Source of the DNA: Microbulbifer pacificus
GTDB taxonomy: Bacteria > Pseudomonadota > Gammaproteobacteria > Pseudomonadales > Cellvibrionaceae
Direction: 5' to 3'
Length of the DNA stretch: 64,000 nt
Assembly: GCF_002959965.1 (NCBI RefSeq)
Contig: NZ_PREV01000026.1
Span: 1,867,501 to 1,931,500 of the forward strand
Part shown: positions 50,470 through 60,595 of the stretch, in pieces
Position numbering within the stretch: the first letter of the stretch is position 1
Layout of the letters: each line of letters begins with the position of its first letter
Translations under genes and position numbers: made by a program
Notes under the pieces: generated by a model
Seen by the model: the letters and a program-made list of their open reading frames with translations, nothing else
Databases searched by the model: none
Told to the model about the DNA's origin: nothing

Positions 50470-51075
50470 ATGGTCAGCACCTTCAGTAACATCGGCGTAT
50501 TCATTCTCGCCACCCTCGGAATCCTGTTTCTGTTTGCGGTGCTGCTGCGCTTTATGCTGCAGTTGGCGCGGGCGGATTTTTACAATCCGATTTCCCAGGG
50601 CATCGTCAAAATTACCAACCCCCTTCTGCGTCCGCTGCGCAAGATTGTCCCCGGTCTGTTCGGTATCGACATGGCATCTCTGGTGCTCGCACTGCTGGTG
50701 GGCTGGGTGATGATTATGGGCGCGGGCATCCTCGCCGGCGCCGGGATGTTGAACCCGCTGTCGGCACTGCTGTGGTCCCTGCTCGGTTGCCTGATGACAC
50801 TGATCGCCATCCTCTTTGTGGGGATGCTGATTTCCATTGTGGTGAGCTGGGTTGCCCCTCACAGCAGCAATCCCGCACTGGTGCTGCTGCGGCAGCTGCT
50901 GGAGCCGGTGTATGCGCCGGTGCGCAAGATTATCCCGCCGCTGGGGGTGATTGATATCAGCCCGATCTTTGTGTTCATTCTGCTCACGGTGGCGGACAAG
51001 CTGCTGACCGGCTTTGCCCAGAGCGCGCGTATGCCGCAACTCGTGTACAACCTGTTCTGGCACATACCTTTCTGA
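50470..51075 (+). CDS. yggT: YggT family membrane protein
   Basis: The 201-aa protein has duplicated YggT units, each with two transmembrane helices: FMLQLARADFYNPISQGIVKITNPLLRPLRKIVP and the later SNPALVLLRQLLEPVYAPVRKIIPPLGVIDISPIF. It is linked to osmotic or envelope stress in other species; function is unclear. It starts 11 bases after proC. Confidence 0.92.
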   Translation: MVSTFSNIGVFILATLGILFLFAVLLRFMLQLARADFYNPISQGIVKITNPLLRPLRKIVPGLFGIDMASLVLALLVGWVMIMGAGILAGAGMLNPLSALLWSLLGCLMTLIAILFVGMLISIVVSWVAPHSSNPALVLLRQLLEPVYAPVRKIIPPLGVIDISPIFVFILLTVADKLLTGFAQSARMPQLVYNLFWHIPF

Positions 51076-51240
51076 TGTTTCCGGGAGTCGATGTGAGCGG
51101 CTCCCCATCTGACTTTCCTGTCAGATTCATTTGGCTTCACCAACCAGTTCGCGAAACACCGGCAACGGGGTTTCACTCTCCGCGGGCATGCTGGAAAATG
51201 TCCCGAAATTTCGTAAGCAGTAACAATAAGAACACCAAAC

Positions 51241-53208
51241 ATGGAAGATGCGACCTTGCGCAAGCACATTGCCGACTACGACCGGTGGAAAAAGGGTCTC
51301 GATGCCCAGTTCAACCGCTTCAGCCATTGGCTGGAGGAACACTTCCCCAACTCCGCGGGCGCCCGCCAAGTGGTACAGCAGGCGCGCCAGTTGCTGGTGG
51401 ACGATCAGTTTACGGTGGCGCTGGTGGGGGAGTTCTCGCGCGGCAAGACCGAACTGATCAACGCGCTGCTGTCCCACACCTACGGTAAACGTTTGCTGCC
51501 ATCGCGCCCGGGACGCACCACCATGTGCCCCACGGAAATCTTCAGCGATGGCACTCCGCAGGCGTCGGTGCGTCTGCTGCCCATCGAGACCCTCGCCACC
51601 AATACCAGCCTCGAGAGTTTCCGCCGTATCCCCCAGAAGTGGGTCAGCTTCGACTTTGACCCGGATGACGCCGATGCCACCCGCGACGCGCTGATGAAGG
51701 TGGCCTCAACCAAGGCAGTGACCCCGGAAGAGGCGGCGCGCTATGGTTTCGACCGCCGCCATCTGGACGGCAATGGCAACCTGGTGCAGATTCCCGCCTG
51801 GCGCTATGCGCTGATTTCCCTGCCGCACCCGCTGTTGGCCCAGGGCCTGCGTATCATCGATACGCCGGGACTGAACGCGCTGGGCAACGAGCCGGAACTG
51901 ACGCTCTCTACTCTGCCCGGCGCCCAGGCGGTCGCTTTCCTGCTCTCCGCCGATGCCGGTGTCAGTGGTACGGACCTGAATATGTGGGAAACCCACCTGG
52001 TGCCACTCAAGGAGCATCGCGGCACCGCGGTGATGGCGCTGCTGAACAAGATCGATGTGCTGTGGGATGACCCGGACGAAGATTGCGAACAAATGCTGCG
52101 CAAAATGCGCTCGGAAGTGAGCAAGCTGCTGGATCTTCCGCAGGAGAGTGTGGTCGGCGTCTCCGCCAAGAAGGCCCTGCTGGCCCGGGCCGAGCGCGAT
52201 CCGGCGCTGTTGCAGCAGAGCCGCTTCGGTGATTTCGAACAATTGCTGGTGCAGCGTCTGATGGACCATCGCCAGAAGGTGGCCAACCACCGCTCATTGC
52301 ACCAGGCGTTGATGCTGATGGCGGATACCCGCGACCTGTTGAAGCGCCGCCTGAACAGCGGTCGCGCGACCCTCGAACACCTGAAGCGCCACGGCGCGAC
52401 CAGCCCCGAGCAGGTCGAGGAACTGAAACAACTGCACCAGACCGCCAAGGAACAGCACAAGTACTGCCACCAGGAACTGCTGATGCTCAAATCCAGCCAG
52501 CGTATGCTGGCCCGCCAGCGCGCGTCGCTGCTGGCACCGGTATCCAGCCAGCAGCTGCAGCAACTGATCGACGAGACCCGTCAGGCCCTGCACGAGCGCT
52601 GGTCGCCGCTGGGGCTGGCGCGCGCCATCGACGGATTTATGGGCGGAGTGGAGCACCAGTTGTCCAACCTCGAGCGGGAGGTGGATCAGGCCAATCGGCT
52701 GGTGGACGCCATCTACGACCGTTCCAGCCTGAACAACATCACCACCGCTGAGCACCATTTCAATGTCGGCAGTTTCCGCGCTGCGCTGCGTGGCCTGCAC
52801 CGGCAGGCCGCGCAGTTGCGCCGCTCACCACAGTTGCTTCTCGCGCGTCGCAACAGACTGACGGAGCGTTTTGTGGCGACGTTGGCGAATGAAGTGGGGC
52901 GGGTATACAGCCAGATGATTTCTGCGGTGGACGGTTGGCTGGAGCAGGTGCTGGAGCCGCTGAAGCAGCATGTGCAGTACCAGAAACACTTGTTGAACCG
53001 CCACCTGATCAAGCTGACGGAGTTGAAGCAGAAGACCCAGAGCAAGCGCACCGACCTGCGCGCGCTGGAGGAAGAATTGCTGCGCAACCACAGTGCACTG
53101 GGAGGGTTGGAAGATCTGCTCAAACAGACCCAGAGCCCGCCGCAACCCATACCGCCCGCGCCGGTGGCCAGCAATGTGACTCCGCTCAAGGCGCCCGCAC
53201 ACTCGTAA
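51241..53208 (+). CDS. Dynamin-like large GTPase
   Basis: A 655-aa dynamin-family protein. G1 is [18 protein letters not shown] (about residues 60-77), G2 is the threonine in [13 protein letters not shown]3 [11 protein letters not shown] and G4 LLNKIDVLW. The C-terminal two thirds is mostly helical with coiled-coil character and ends in a Pro-rich tail. Bacterial dynamin-like proteins remodel membranes or stabilise the envelope. It sits between yggT and metX, with 165 bp upstream and two hairpins downstream. Related operons lack it. Confidence 0.82.
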   Translation: MEDATLRKHIADYDRWKKGLDAQFNRFSHWLEEHFPNSAGARQVVQQARQLLVDDQFTVALVGEFSRGKTELINALLSHTYGKRLLPSRPGRTTMCPTEIFSDGTPQASVRLLPIETLATNTSLESFRRIPQKWVSFDFDPDDADATRDALMKVASTKAVTPEEAARYGFDRRHLDGNGNLVQIPAWRYALISLPHPLLAQGLRIIDTPGLNALGNEPELTLSTLPGAQAVAFLLSADAGVSGTDLNMWETHLVPLKEHRGTAVMALLNKIDVLWDDPDEDCEQMLRKMRSEVSKLLDLPQESVVGVSAKKALLARAERDPALLQQSRFGDFEQLLVQRLMDHRQKVANHRSLHQALMLMADTRDLLKRRLNSGRATLEHLKRHGATSPEQVEELKQLHQTAKEQHKYCHQELLMLKSSQRMLARQRASLLAPVSSQQLQQLIDETRQALHERWSPLGLARAIDGFMGGVEHQLSNLEREVDQANRLVDAIYDRSSLNNITTAEHHFNVGSFRAALRGLHRQAAQLRRSPQLLLARRNRLTERFVATLANEVGRVYSQMISAVDGWLEQVLEPLKQHVQYQKHLLNRHLIKLTELKQKTQSKRTDLRALEEELLRNHSALGGLEDLLKQTQSPPQPIPPAPVASNVTPLKAPAHS

Positions 53209-53217
53209 CGGGACACC

Positions 53218-53268
53218 GGGGCGGTGTACTACCGCCCCCACCTTTCGTAAACTTGGCGCCCCGCCAAG
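53218..53268 (+). other. Two tandem hairpins upstream of metX
   Basis: GGGGCGGT-gtact-ACCGCCCC (53218-53238) and CTTGGCG-ccc-CGCCAAG (53252-53268) lie between the GTPase stop and the metX ATG at 53276. The first is followed by CACCTTT and may be a terminator. The second ends seven bases before the start codon and could mask ribosome binding. Confidence 0.5.
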
Positions 53269-53275
53269 CAACCAC

Positions 53276-54475
53276 ATGCGAAAGATTTTGACCACGGAAG
53301 CGCGATCCCCCAATTCAGCATTTCCGGCCAACTCGGTCGGTATCGTCGAGCCGCAAAGCCACACCTTTCCCGGGCCATTCAAGCTTGCCTGCGGCCGGGT
53401 GCTGGACGAATACACCCTGATGTATGAAACCTACGGCACACTCAACGCCGACAAAAGCAACGGTGTGCTGATCTGTCATGCACTTTCCGGGCATCACCAC
53501 GCGGCGGGTTACCACAGCGAAAATGACAAACGCCCGGGCTGGTGGGATCACTATATCGGCCCCGGCAAGCCTATCGACACAAACAAATTCTTCGTGGTGG
53601 CGCTGAACAATCTCGGTGGCTGCCACGGTTCCACCGGCCCCGCGTCCATCAATCCGGCTACCGGTAACGTCTGGGGACCGGATTTCCCGCCATTGCGCGC
53701 GCGGGACTGGGTGCACAGCCAGGCGCAGCTGGCGGACCTGCTGGGAATCCGGCAGTGGGCGGCGGTGGTGGGTGGCAGCCTCGGCGGCATGCAGGCGATG
53801 CGCTGGTCGCTGGAGTATCCCGCGCGGCTGCGCCACTGCGTGGTGATCGCCTCGGCGATGAAACTGTCCGCACAGAATATCGCGTTCAACGAGACCGCCC
53901 GTCAGGCCATCACGTCTGATCCGGATTTTCGTGACGGTCGCTATCTGGAAGAAAATACCCTGCCGCGCCATGGTCTGGCGGTAGCGCGCATGATTGGGCA
54001 CATTACCTATCTGTCCGACGATGGTCTGGGAAAGAAATTCGGGCGTGAACTGCGCTCGGGGACTTTCGAACAGGGCGTGGAGGAACTGGTGGAATTTCAG
54101 GTGCAGAGTTATCTGCGGCACCAGGGCGACTCCTTCTCCGGCAGCTTTGATCCGAACACCTATATCCTGATGACCCGTGCGCTGGATTATTTTGATCTGG
54201 CCCGTGAGTACGAGGACGACCCGGTAAAGGCGTTCTCCCACGCCCGCTGCAAATTCCTGCTGGTGTCATTTACCTCCGACTGGCGCTTTGCACCGGAGCG
54301 CTCGCGGGAAATCGCCGATGCCTTGATGCACGCGAATGTACCGGTTACCTACGCGGAGGTGGAATCGCCCATGGGCCACGATGCCTTCCTGCTGCCCAAT
54401 GAGCGTTATGAAAAAGTATTTGCCGCATATATGAATAATGTTGCCCGTGAAGTAAACGCGGAGGTGACGGCATGA
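53276..54475 (+). CDS. metX: Homoserine O-acyltransferase MetX
   Basis: The 399-aa alpha/beta-hydrolase-fold acyltransferase has the catalytic serine S168 in [10 protein letters not shown]. The triad aspartate is in [12 protein letters not shown] and the histidine in [10 protein letters not shown]. In gammaproteobacteria the MetX next to metW normally uses succinyl-CoA (MetXS). It is the first step of methionine synthesis. The stop codon overlaps the metW start (ATGA). Confidence 0.94.
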   Translation: MRKILTTEARSPNSAFPANSVGIVEPQSHTFPGPFKLACGRVLDEYTLMYETYGTLNADKSNGVLICHALSGHHHAAGYHSENDKRPGWWDHYIGPGKPIDTNKFFVVALNNLGGCHGSTGPASINPATGNVWGPDFPPLRARDWVHSQAQLADLLGIRQWAAVVGGSLGGMQAMRWSLEYPARLRHCVVIASAMKLSAQNIAFNETARQAITSDPDFRDGRYLEENTLPRHGLAVARMIGHITYLSDDGLGKKFGRELRSGTFEQGVEELVEFQVQSYLRHQGDSFSGSFDPNTYILMTRALDYFDLAREYEDDPVKAFSHARCKFLLVSFTSDWRFAPERSREIADALMHANVPVTYAEVESPMGHDAFLLPNERYEKVFAAYMNNVAREVNAEVTA

Positions 54476-55065
54476 CACGCAAGGATCTTGAGATTATTGC
54501 CGACTGGGTCGCGCCAAATTCGCGAGTTCTGGATCTCGGTTGCGGTGACGGGGAGCTGCTGGTGCGGCTGGCGCAGCAGAAGCAGGTCAACGGGTACGGT
54601 CTGGAAATCGATCCGTTGCAGATCCAGAAATGCGTCGAGCGCGGCGTGAATGTGGTGGAGCAGAACCTGGATAAAGGACTCGCCAACTTTGCCGACCAGA
54701 GCTTTGACACCGTGGTGATGACCCAGGCGCTGCAAACGCTGCGTTTTCCCCACCTGGTCGTGGAGGAAATGCTGCGAGTAGGGCGTGAATGTATTATTAC
54801 CTTCCCCAATTTCGGGCAGTGGAAAGCGCGCTGGCACCTGGCCTTTTCCGGCCGCATGCCGGTATCCGATTTATTACCTTACGAATGGTATGACACGCCC
54901 AATATTCATTTTTGTACTTTCAGGGACTTTGAAGTGTTGTGTCGCGAGCACAATTGGGAAGTTTTGCACCGGCAAGTGGTCTCTGAGTCCGCAGTTTCCG
55001 GTGTTTTGAAGGATTTCTTACCGAATCTGTTTGGCGAAACAGCGATTTACCATCTGACTCGCTAA
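54472..55065 (+). CDS. metW: Methionine biosynthesis protein MetW
   Basis: The 197-aa SAM-methyltransferase-fold protein has the motif [16 protein letters not shown] and the MetW pattern [24 protein letters not shown] and [13 protein letters not shown]. MetW is required with MetX for homoserine acylation in many proteobacteria. The two are co-translated. Confidence 0.95.
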   Translation: MTRKDLEIIADWVAPNSRVLDLGCGDGELLVRLAQQKQVNGYGLEIDPLQIQKCVERGVNVVEQNLDKGLANFADQSFDTVVMTQALQTLRFPHLVVEEMLRVGRECIITFPNFGQWKARWHLAFSGRMPVSDLLPYEWYDTPNIHFCTFRDFEVLCREHNWEVLHRQVVSESAVSGVLKDFLPNLFGETAIYHLTR

Positions 55066-55175
55066 TATTGATGTCAGAGAGTTGGGTAGCGTGTCACCCG
55101 CACCGGTTTCCGAGCGTATATACGGCAAGTTTGGATGACACGAAAATCATACGAGAACCATCACAGGAGGACGCC

Positions 55176-55625
55176 GTGAAACGTCTGTATGCTGCATTTA
55201 TTTCCATAGCACTGCTGTTGTGGGCAGCCGCAGCGGCGGCGCAGGGTGCGAAAACCATCGAGAACCATCAGGATTTCGGTGATTACCGGGTCACCTACTC
55301 GGTGTTCAACAGCGACTTCATCTCCCCAGAAATCGCCCGGCACTACAATCTGGTGCGTGCCGATGATCGGGCCTTTGTGAATATTTCCGTGAGCAAGAAA
55401 GGCGAAACCAAGGGTGCAAGCGCGGGGGTTTCCGGCAATGCGACCAATCTGATTCAGCAGTCGCGATCACTGGAGTTTCAGGAAATCCGCGATCAGGATG
55501 CGGTTTATTACCTGGCGCCATTCCGCTTTGATCACGAGGAAAATCTCACCTTCAATATCGATCTGGTGCTGCCCGATGGCAGTACCCAGGAGCTCACCTT
55601 CCGCCGCCAGTTACACAAGAACTGA
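55176..55625 (+). CDS. DUF4426 family secreted protein
   Basis: The 149-aa precursor has a signal peptide (to AAAQ). It contains DYRVTYSVFNSDFISPEIARHYNLVRADDRAFVNISV, typical of DUF4426. It is predicted to be periplasmic and all-beta. Function is unknown. GTG start with AGGAGG upstream. It lies between metW and rdgB as in Pseudomonas, and ends at a terminator. Confidence 0.88.
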   Translation: MKRLYAAFISIALLLWAAAAAAQGAKTIENHQDFGDYRVTYSVFNSDFISPEIARHYNLVRADDRAFVNISVSKKGETKGASAGVSGNATNLIQQSRSLEFQEIRDQDAVYYLAPFRFDHEENLTFNIDLVLPDGSTQELTFRRQLHKN

Positions 55626-55642
55626 CGTAATGCGCGATGGTT

Positions 55643-55675
55643 AAAACAGCGAGCGCGGGGCGCTCGCTGTTTTTG
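55643..55675 (+). terminator. Terminator after the DUF4426 gene
   Basis: The perfect 14-bp stem AAAACAGCGAGCGC / GCGCTCGCTGTTTT with a GGG loop runs into further Ts. Confidence 0.9.
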
Positions 55676-55727
55676 TATACCGGCGCCGAATTTTGACGCT
55701 GTCTGATTCTGATTATAGAAAGTCTCT

Positions 55728-56372
55728 ATGGATAAAATCGTCCTCGCCAGTGGCAACGCGGGCAAGCTGAAAGAATTTTCTCTGCTTTTCTCTGGCTGGC
55801 AGATTGCGGTACTGCCGCAATCGGAATTCATCACCGAAGAAGCGGATGAAACTGGCCTCAGTTTTATCGAGAATGCGCTGATCAAGGCGCGTCACGCCAG
55901 TCGTGCCAGCAGTCTGCCGGCGCTGGCGGACGATTCCGGACTGGCGGTGGATGCGCTCGGCGGCGCACCGGGCATCTACTCCGCGCGCTATGCGGGCGCC
56001 GGGGCCAGCGATGCCGACAACAACGCCAAGCTGCTGGAAGCCCTGGAGGGTGTGCCGGCTGAATTGCGCTCAGCCAGTTTCCACTGTGCGCTTGCATTTG
56101 TACGCACGCCAGAGGACCCGGTACCTCTGGTGTGCACCGCGCGCTGGCAGGGGTTGATTGTGGATCGGCCCGCGGGCGATCAGGGGTTTGGCTACGACCC
56201 ACTGTTTTATGTGCCCTCAGAAAAACTCACGTCTGCGCAGCTGTCGCGGGAAACTAAAAATCGTCTCAGCCATCGCGCCCGCGCTGTGAAAAAATTCGAA
56301 CAGATGTGGCGCGAGGAAATGGTGCTGCCGGAGCGACAGCAGCACGCCGTCTCCGGCAAGACGATGATCTGA
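55728..56372 (+). CDS. rdgB: XTP/dITP diphosphatase
   Basis: The 214-aa HAM1/RdgB protein has the substrate motif LASGNAGKLKEF, ALADDSGLAVDAL, YSARYAG and GFGYDPLFYVP. It removes non-canonical purine nucleotides (XTP, dITP) from the pool. A C-terminal extension of about 15 residues (ERQQHAVSGKTMI) is longer than usual. hemW follows after nine bases. Confidence 0.95.
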   Translation: MDKIVLASGNAGKLKEFSLLFSGWQIAVLPQSEFITEEADETGLSFIENALIKARHASRASSLPALADDSGLAVDALGGAPGIYSARYAGAGASDADNNAKLLEALEGVPAELRSASFHCALAFVRTPEDPVPLVCTARWQGLIVDRPAGDQGFGYDPLFYVPSEKLTSAQLSRETKNRLSHRARAVKKFEQMWREEMVLPERQQHAVSGKTMI

Positions 56373-56381
56373 GAGTAATCC

Positions 56382-57641
56382 GTGTCCATCGACCTGTTGC
56401 CTCTGCGACTGCCGCCCCTCAGCCTCTATGTGCACATTCCCTGGTGTGTGCGCAAATGCCCCTATTGTGACTTCAACTCGCATGTGCACGCCGCCGGCGT
56501 TCAACAGGTTGTTGCAGATGCTCAAGTGGCCACTCGCCATACCGCGGGTGCCGAGTCGAGCGGTCAGCTGCCCGAAGTGGACTATGTGGATCAGCTGGAG
56601 CGGGACCTGCGCAGCCAGCTGCCCTGGGTGCAGGGGCGAAAACTGGGGTCCATCTTCTTCGGCGGCGGTACCCCAAGCCTGTTTTCACCGGCGGCTATCG
56701 GGCGGATTCTGGATCTGGCGGAATCCCTGGTGGGGTTCAAGGACGGGATCGAGATCACCCTGGAGGCCAATCCCGGTACCTTCGAGCAGGCCAAATTTGC
56801 CGGTTACCGCAGTGCCGGGGTCAACCGCCTCTCCATCGGTGTGCAGAGTTTTGACCCTCTGCAACTGCAGAACCTGGGGCGTATCCACACCGGCCCCGAG
56901 GCGGAGACCGCGGCCACCCAGGCCCGCAGCGCCGGCTTCGACAATATCAATATTGATCTGATGCACGGCCTGCCGGGGCAGTCAGAAACGGATGCGCTGC
57001 GCGACCTTCAGCGCGCGGTGGATCTCGAGGTCGAACATATCTCCTGGTACCAGCTCACCATCGAACCCAATACCGCCTTCTACTCGGCGCCGCCGGTCAC
57101 GCCGGGTTCCGAGGAAATCGCGGCCATTCAGCAGGTTGGCAGGACCTATCTGGCGGAGCAGGGGTATGGTCGCTACGAGGTCTCCGCCTACTGTCGCACG
57201 GGGTTCGCCTCGCTACACAACCAGAATTACTGGTCGTTTGCTGACTATATCGGCGTCGGCGCCGGCGCCCACGGCAAGTACACCCTGCCGGAAAGTGGCC
57301 GAGTGATCCGCACCCAGCGCACCCGCGCCCCGCGGGACTATCTAGGCCTCGGTTGCGCGATCGGCGAGGGCGGGCTCGATTTCCCGCTCCCCAAAACGAC
57401 GGACGTGCCCCCCGAGGAGCGGCCGCTGGAGTTTCTGATGAATGCACTGCGGCTCGTCGGCGGGGTGCCCGCAGAGACCTTCAGCGCCTATACCGGGCTG
57501 CCAACCTCGGTGCTGGCAAAGGAGTGGCAGCGCCTGCAGGCGATGGAACTGGTGGCTCCACTCGCGCCGCGGATTACCACCACCGCATTCGGCTATGACT
57601 ATGTGGACGAAATATTGCAGCGATTCCTGCGCTCAGACTGA
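56382..57641 (+). CDS. hemW: Radical SAM haem chaperone HemW
   Basis: The 419-aa protein has the radical-SAM cluster motif C22-xxx-C26-xx-C29 in PWCVRKCPYCDFNSH, then FFGGGTPSLFS, EANPGT and the HemW C-terminal domain (FEF/LEFLMNALRL). HemW transfers haem to respiratory proteins. An insertion of about 23 residues (VHAAGVQQVVADAQVATRHT and following) separates the cluster motif from the first helix compared with E. coli HemW. GTG start. Confidence 0.94.
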   Translation: MSIDLLPLRLPPLSLYVHIPWCVRKCPYCDFNSHVHAAGVQQVVADAQVATRHTAGAESSGQLPEVDYVDQLERDLRSQLPWVQGRKLGSIFFGGGTPSLFSPAAIGRILDLAESLVGFKDGIEITLEANPGTFEQAKFAGYRSAGVNRLSIGVQSFDPLQLQNLGRIHTGPEAETAATQARSAGFDNINIDLMHGLPGQSETDALRDLQRAVDLEVEHISWYQLTIEPNTAFYSAPPVTPGSEEIAAIQQVGRTYLAEQGYGRYEVSAYCRTGFASLHNQNYWSFADYIGVGAGAHGKYTLPESGRVIRTQRTRAPRDYLGLGCAIGEGGLDFPLPKTTDVPPEERPLEFLMNALRLVGGVPAETFSAYTGLPTSVLAKEWQRLQAMELVAPLAPRITTTAFGYDYVDEILQRFLRSD

Positions 57642-57821
57642 CCGATCAGGCTGTCGCCTTGAAAATTGTATTTTGGCCCTCAAATAGGGCCACATGCCAA
57701 CTGTTGCGGCGAAACGCCAATGGTGGCGAGAGCATTTGCCTTGCGAGGGTCGCGGACGCTACTTATCATGTTTGCCCGCGTGGCCCCTGGGCCCGAAGAA
57801 ACAGAACCACAGGAAACCACT

Positions 57822-58148
57822 ATGAGCGCGAATATCGTCAACGTTACCGATGCAGAATTTGAAGCCGAAGTACTCAAGGCCGAAGGCCCGGTACTGGTGG
57901 ACTTCTGGGCCCAGTGGTGCGGCCCCTGCAAGATGATCGCGCCGGTTCTGGAAGATCTGGCCGGTCACTACGGCGAGAAGCTGAAGATCGTCAAAGTGGA
58001 CGTGGATGCCAACAAGGAAGCCGCGGCCAAATACAATGTGCGCGGTATTCCCACCCTGCTGCTATTCAAAGGTGGCAATGTGGAAGGCACCAAGGTGGGC
58101 GCGTTGTCCCGCGCGCAGCTGACCGAATTCATCGACAGCCAGATCTGA
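57822..58148 (+). CDS. trxA: Thioredoxin TrxA
   Basis: The 108-aa protein has the active site WCGPC (C33, C36), VDFWAQ, and the cis-proline region RGIPTLLLF. It is a general cytoplasmic disulfide reductase. The longer open frame from 57666 adds a non-homologous N terminus; the ATG at 57822 gives the canonical length. It lies upstream of rho. Confidence 0.97.
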   Translation: MSANIVNVTDAEFEAEVLKAEGPVLVDFWAQWCGPCKMIAPVLEDLAGHYGEKLKIVKVDVDANKEAAAKYNVRGIPTLLLFKGGNVEGTKVGALSRAQLTEFIDSQI

Positions 58149-58569
58149 TCCCTCAGATTGCGGGGCGCCCAGCGCGCCCCGTGTCGTCCCGGCGGCGACC
58201 GGAGGTCAGGTAGCGTCGATCGGTGGATCAAATAGGCCTTGCAGGATGCCGAACTGCCGTTATACTGCCTAGTAATCAAGTTAACAGTTCAGTCCATATC
58301 TGAGCCGAGTCGCCAACCCCGCTGTCGATCCAGCCTCTCCGGCGCAAATTCCTCAAGTCGAAGACCCTCCTCTCTGGCGCCTTTGCCAAATCAAGCGTGC
58401 CAATGTGAGCGGTAATCCGTTTTCCGACAAGTGATGAGTTGCGTGCGGTCAGCCAGTCTTTCGGCAGATCTTTACGGGCATTATCAACATCGAACTTTCA
58501 ACTCCCCCCGCAGAAACATCCGGCGCGTCCGCGCCAACGGATAGCAGAAACCTTAATAAAGCAATTGGT
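58149..58569 (+). promoter_or_regulatory. Intergenic region and rho leader
   Basis: The 421 bp hold a GC-rich hairpin just after trxA (58161-58181, CGGGGCGC / GCGCCCCG) without a T-run. They also hold a candidate sigma-70 promoter with TTGCAG (58239-58244), a 16-bp spacer and TATACT (58261-58266). The predicted leader is therefore about 300 nt, in line with the long autoregulated rho leader known in enterobacteria. Confidence 0.45.
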
Positions 58570-59829
58570 ATGAACCTTTCTGAATTAAAAACAAAACCTA
58601 TTGAAGAACTGATTGAAATTGCCAAGGGCATGGGGCTCGAAAACCTCGCCCGCTCGCGCAAGCAGGACATTATTTTCAATATCCTCAAGCGTCACGCCAA
58701 AAGCGGCGAAGACATCTACGGTGAGGGGGTATTGGAGATTCTTCAGGACGGGTTTGGTTTCCTGCGATCGGCCGACTCTTCCTATCTTGCCGGTCCCGAT
58801 GATATCTATGTCTCCCCCAGCCAGATTCGCCGCTTCAACCTCCGCACCGGCGACTCCATTTCCGGCAAGATCCGCCCCCCCAAAGAAGGTGAGCGTTATT
58901 TTGCCCTGCTGAAAGTCAGCGATATCAATTTCGACAAGCCCGAAAACGCCCGCAACAAGATTCTTTTCGAAAACCTCACCCCGCTGTTTCCCAATGACCG
59001 ACTCACTCTCGAGTGCGGAAACGGCTCCTCCGAAGACCTTATCGGCCGCATCATCGACCTGATCGCCCCCATCGGTAAAGGCCAGCGCGGTCTGATTGTG
59101 GCGCCGCCTAAAGCCGGTAAAACCATCATGTTGCAGAACATGGCGCAGGCCATCACCCGCAACAACCCGGAGTGCCACCTGATCGTTCTGCTGATTGACG
59201 AACGGCCGGAAGAGGTAACGGAAATGCAGCGTTCCGTGCGCGGCGAAGTGGTTGCGTCCACCTTTGACGAGCCGCCTGCCCGTCACGTACAGGTTGCAGA
59301 AATGGTGATCGAGAAGGCCAAGCGCCTGGTGGAGCACAAGAAAGACGTGGTGATCCTGTTGGATTCCATTACCCGCCTGGCGCGGGCCTATAACACCACA
59401 GTACCGAGCTCCGGCAAGGTGCTGACCGGCGGTGTTGACGCCCACGCCCTTGAGCGTCCGAAGCGCTTTTTTGGTGCGGCGCGGAATATCGAGGAGGGCG
59501 GCAGCCTATCCATCATTGCTACTGCACTGGTGGATACCGGTTCCAAGATGGACGAGGTCATCTTCGAGGAATTCAAGGGTACCGGTAACATGGAGCTGCA
59601 GTTGGATCGCAAGATCGCCGAGAAACGCGTCTACCCGGCGATCAATGTCCGCCGCTCAGGTACCCGCCGGGAAGAGCTGCTGATGCCGGAAGGCGAAATG
59701 CAGCGCGTCTGGATCCTGCGCAAGCTACTGCACGATATGGAAGACCTCGCCGCCACCGAATTCCTGATCGACAAGCTGAAGGACTTCAAGACCAACGATG
59801 AGTTCTTCCTGTCCATGAAGCGGAAATAA
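58570..59829 (+). CDS. rho: Transcription termination factor Rho
   Basis: The 419-aa hexameric RNA helicase begins [28 protein letters not shown]. The primary RNA-binding cold-shock-like domain contains DGFGFLRS, Walker A is PPKAGKT (residues 179-185), and the Q/R loops [32 protein letters not shown] and SGTRREELL follow. The length equals that of E. coli Rho. No insertion in the N-terminal domain. Confidence 0.98.
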   Translation: MNLSELKTKPIEELIEIAKGMGLENLARSRKQDIIFNILKRHAKSGEDIYGEGVLEILQDGFGFLRSADSSYLAGPDDIYVSPSQIRRFNLRTGDSISGKIRPPKEGERYFALLKVSDINFDKPENARNKILFENLTPLFPNDRLTLECGNGSSEDLIGRIIDLIAPIGKGQRGLIVAPPKAGKTIMLQNMAQAITRNNPECHLIVLLIDERPEEVTEMQRSVRGEVVASTFDEPPARHVQVAEMVIEKAKRLVEHKKDVVILLDSITRLARAYNTTVPSSGKVLTGGVDAHALERPKRFFGAARNIEEGGSLSIIATALVDTGSKMDEVIFEEFKGTGNMELQLDRKIAEKRVYPAINVRRSGTRREELLMPEGEMQRVWILRKLLHDMEDLAATEFLIDKLKDFKTNDEFFLSMKRK

Positions 59830-59844
59830 ATTCTATATAGAATC

Positions 59845-59874
59845 AAGGCTGACGGTTTGCGTCAGCCTTTTTTG
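59845..59874 (+). terminator. Terminator after rho
   Basis: AAGGCTGACG / GCGTCAGCCTT stem with a short loop, followed by TTTTTT. Confidence 0.9.
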
Positions 59875-60126
59875 TATCGTTTGGATAAATTTTGCAATGC
59901 GACGAATGAGGCGGGAAATTACGCCGATTCCTGTTGAAATAGCGGGGCGTTAGGCATATAAAGGCCAGCATTGCGGTGTAAATGACCAATGTTTACGCCA
60001 ACCGAATTGGTCACAGGCGGCTGGGAAGTCGGCTGTATTCAGGCCAATCTCAAATGGATAACGTGGTGGAGCTGGTTATCCAATTGTGAATGCTCGACAG
60101 CCCACTTACTCATGTGAGACTTTTTT

Positions 60127-60408
60127 GTGAATATCTATATCGGAAATCTGGCCTACGGCGTAACCTCTGACGATCTGCACCAAGCGTTCGGTGCGTTCGG
60201 TGAAATCTCCCGGGCTACTGTAATCACTGACCGGGAAACTGGCCGTTCTAAAGGTTTTGGTTTCGTAGAAATGCCGAACGACGACGAAGCGCGTAAGGCT
60301 ATCGAAGAAATGAATGACAAGCCGCTGTCTGGCCGTAACATTCGTGTTAACGAAGCCAAGCCGCGCGAAGACCGTGGCGGCGACCGCCCGCGTCGTCCCC
60401 GCTTCTAA
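60127..60408 (+). CDS. RRM-type RNA-binding protein
   Basis: The 93-aa single RNA-recognition motif has RNP2 NIYIGNLAY at residues 2-10 and RNP1 KGFGFVEM near residue 43. A basic Arg/Gly/Pro tail (PREDRGGDRPRRPRF) follows. Bacterial homologues are often cold-induced. GTG start with a weak upstream GAGAC. The 297-bp leader (59830-60126) beyond the rho terminator includes a GACCAAT...ATTGGTC hairpin (about 59981-60009) that might regulate it. Confidence 0.92.
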   Translation: MNIYIGNLAYGVTSDDLHQAFGAFGEISRATVITDRETGRSKGFGFVEMPNDDEARKAIEEMNDKPLSGRNIRVNEAKPREDRGGDRPRRPRF

Positions 60409-60429
60409 GTTATCGCTTAGATGCCCGGC

Positions 60430-60465
60430 AACCCGCAGCCAGTGCTGCGGGTTGTTCCATTCTCC
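60430..60465 (+). terminator. Terminator after the RRM gene
   Basis: AACCCGCAG / CTGCGGGTT stem with a 6-nt loop, followed by a pyrimidine-rich stretch with few consecutive Ts. Confidence 0.65.
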
Positions 60466-60595
60466 TTCCCTCTTTCTTTTCGCCATATTCTGAAGTGCGG
60501 CGAACGGCTTCTTTTGCTTCTTACCTTCCCATTTTCCCCATTTTGTTCTGACTGTTTTACACTGGCCGCTGAATTTTCTGGTCGACCGGTAAAAC

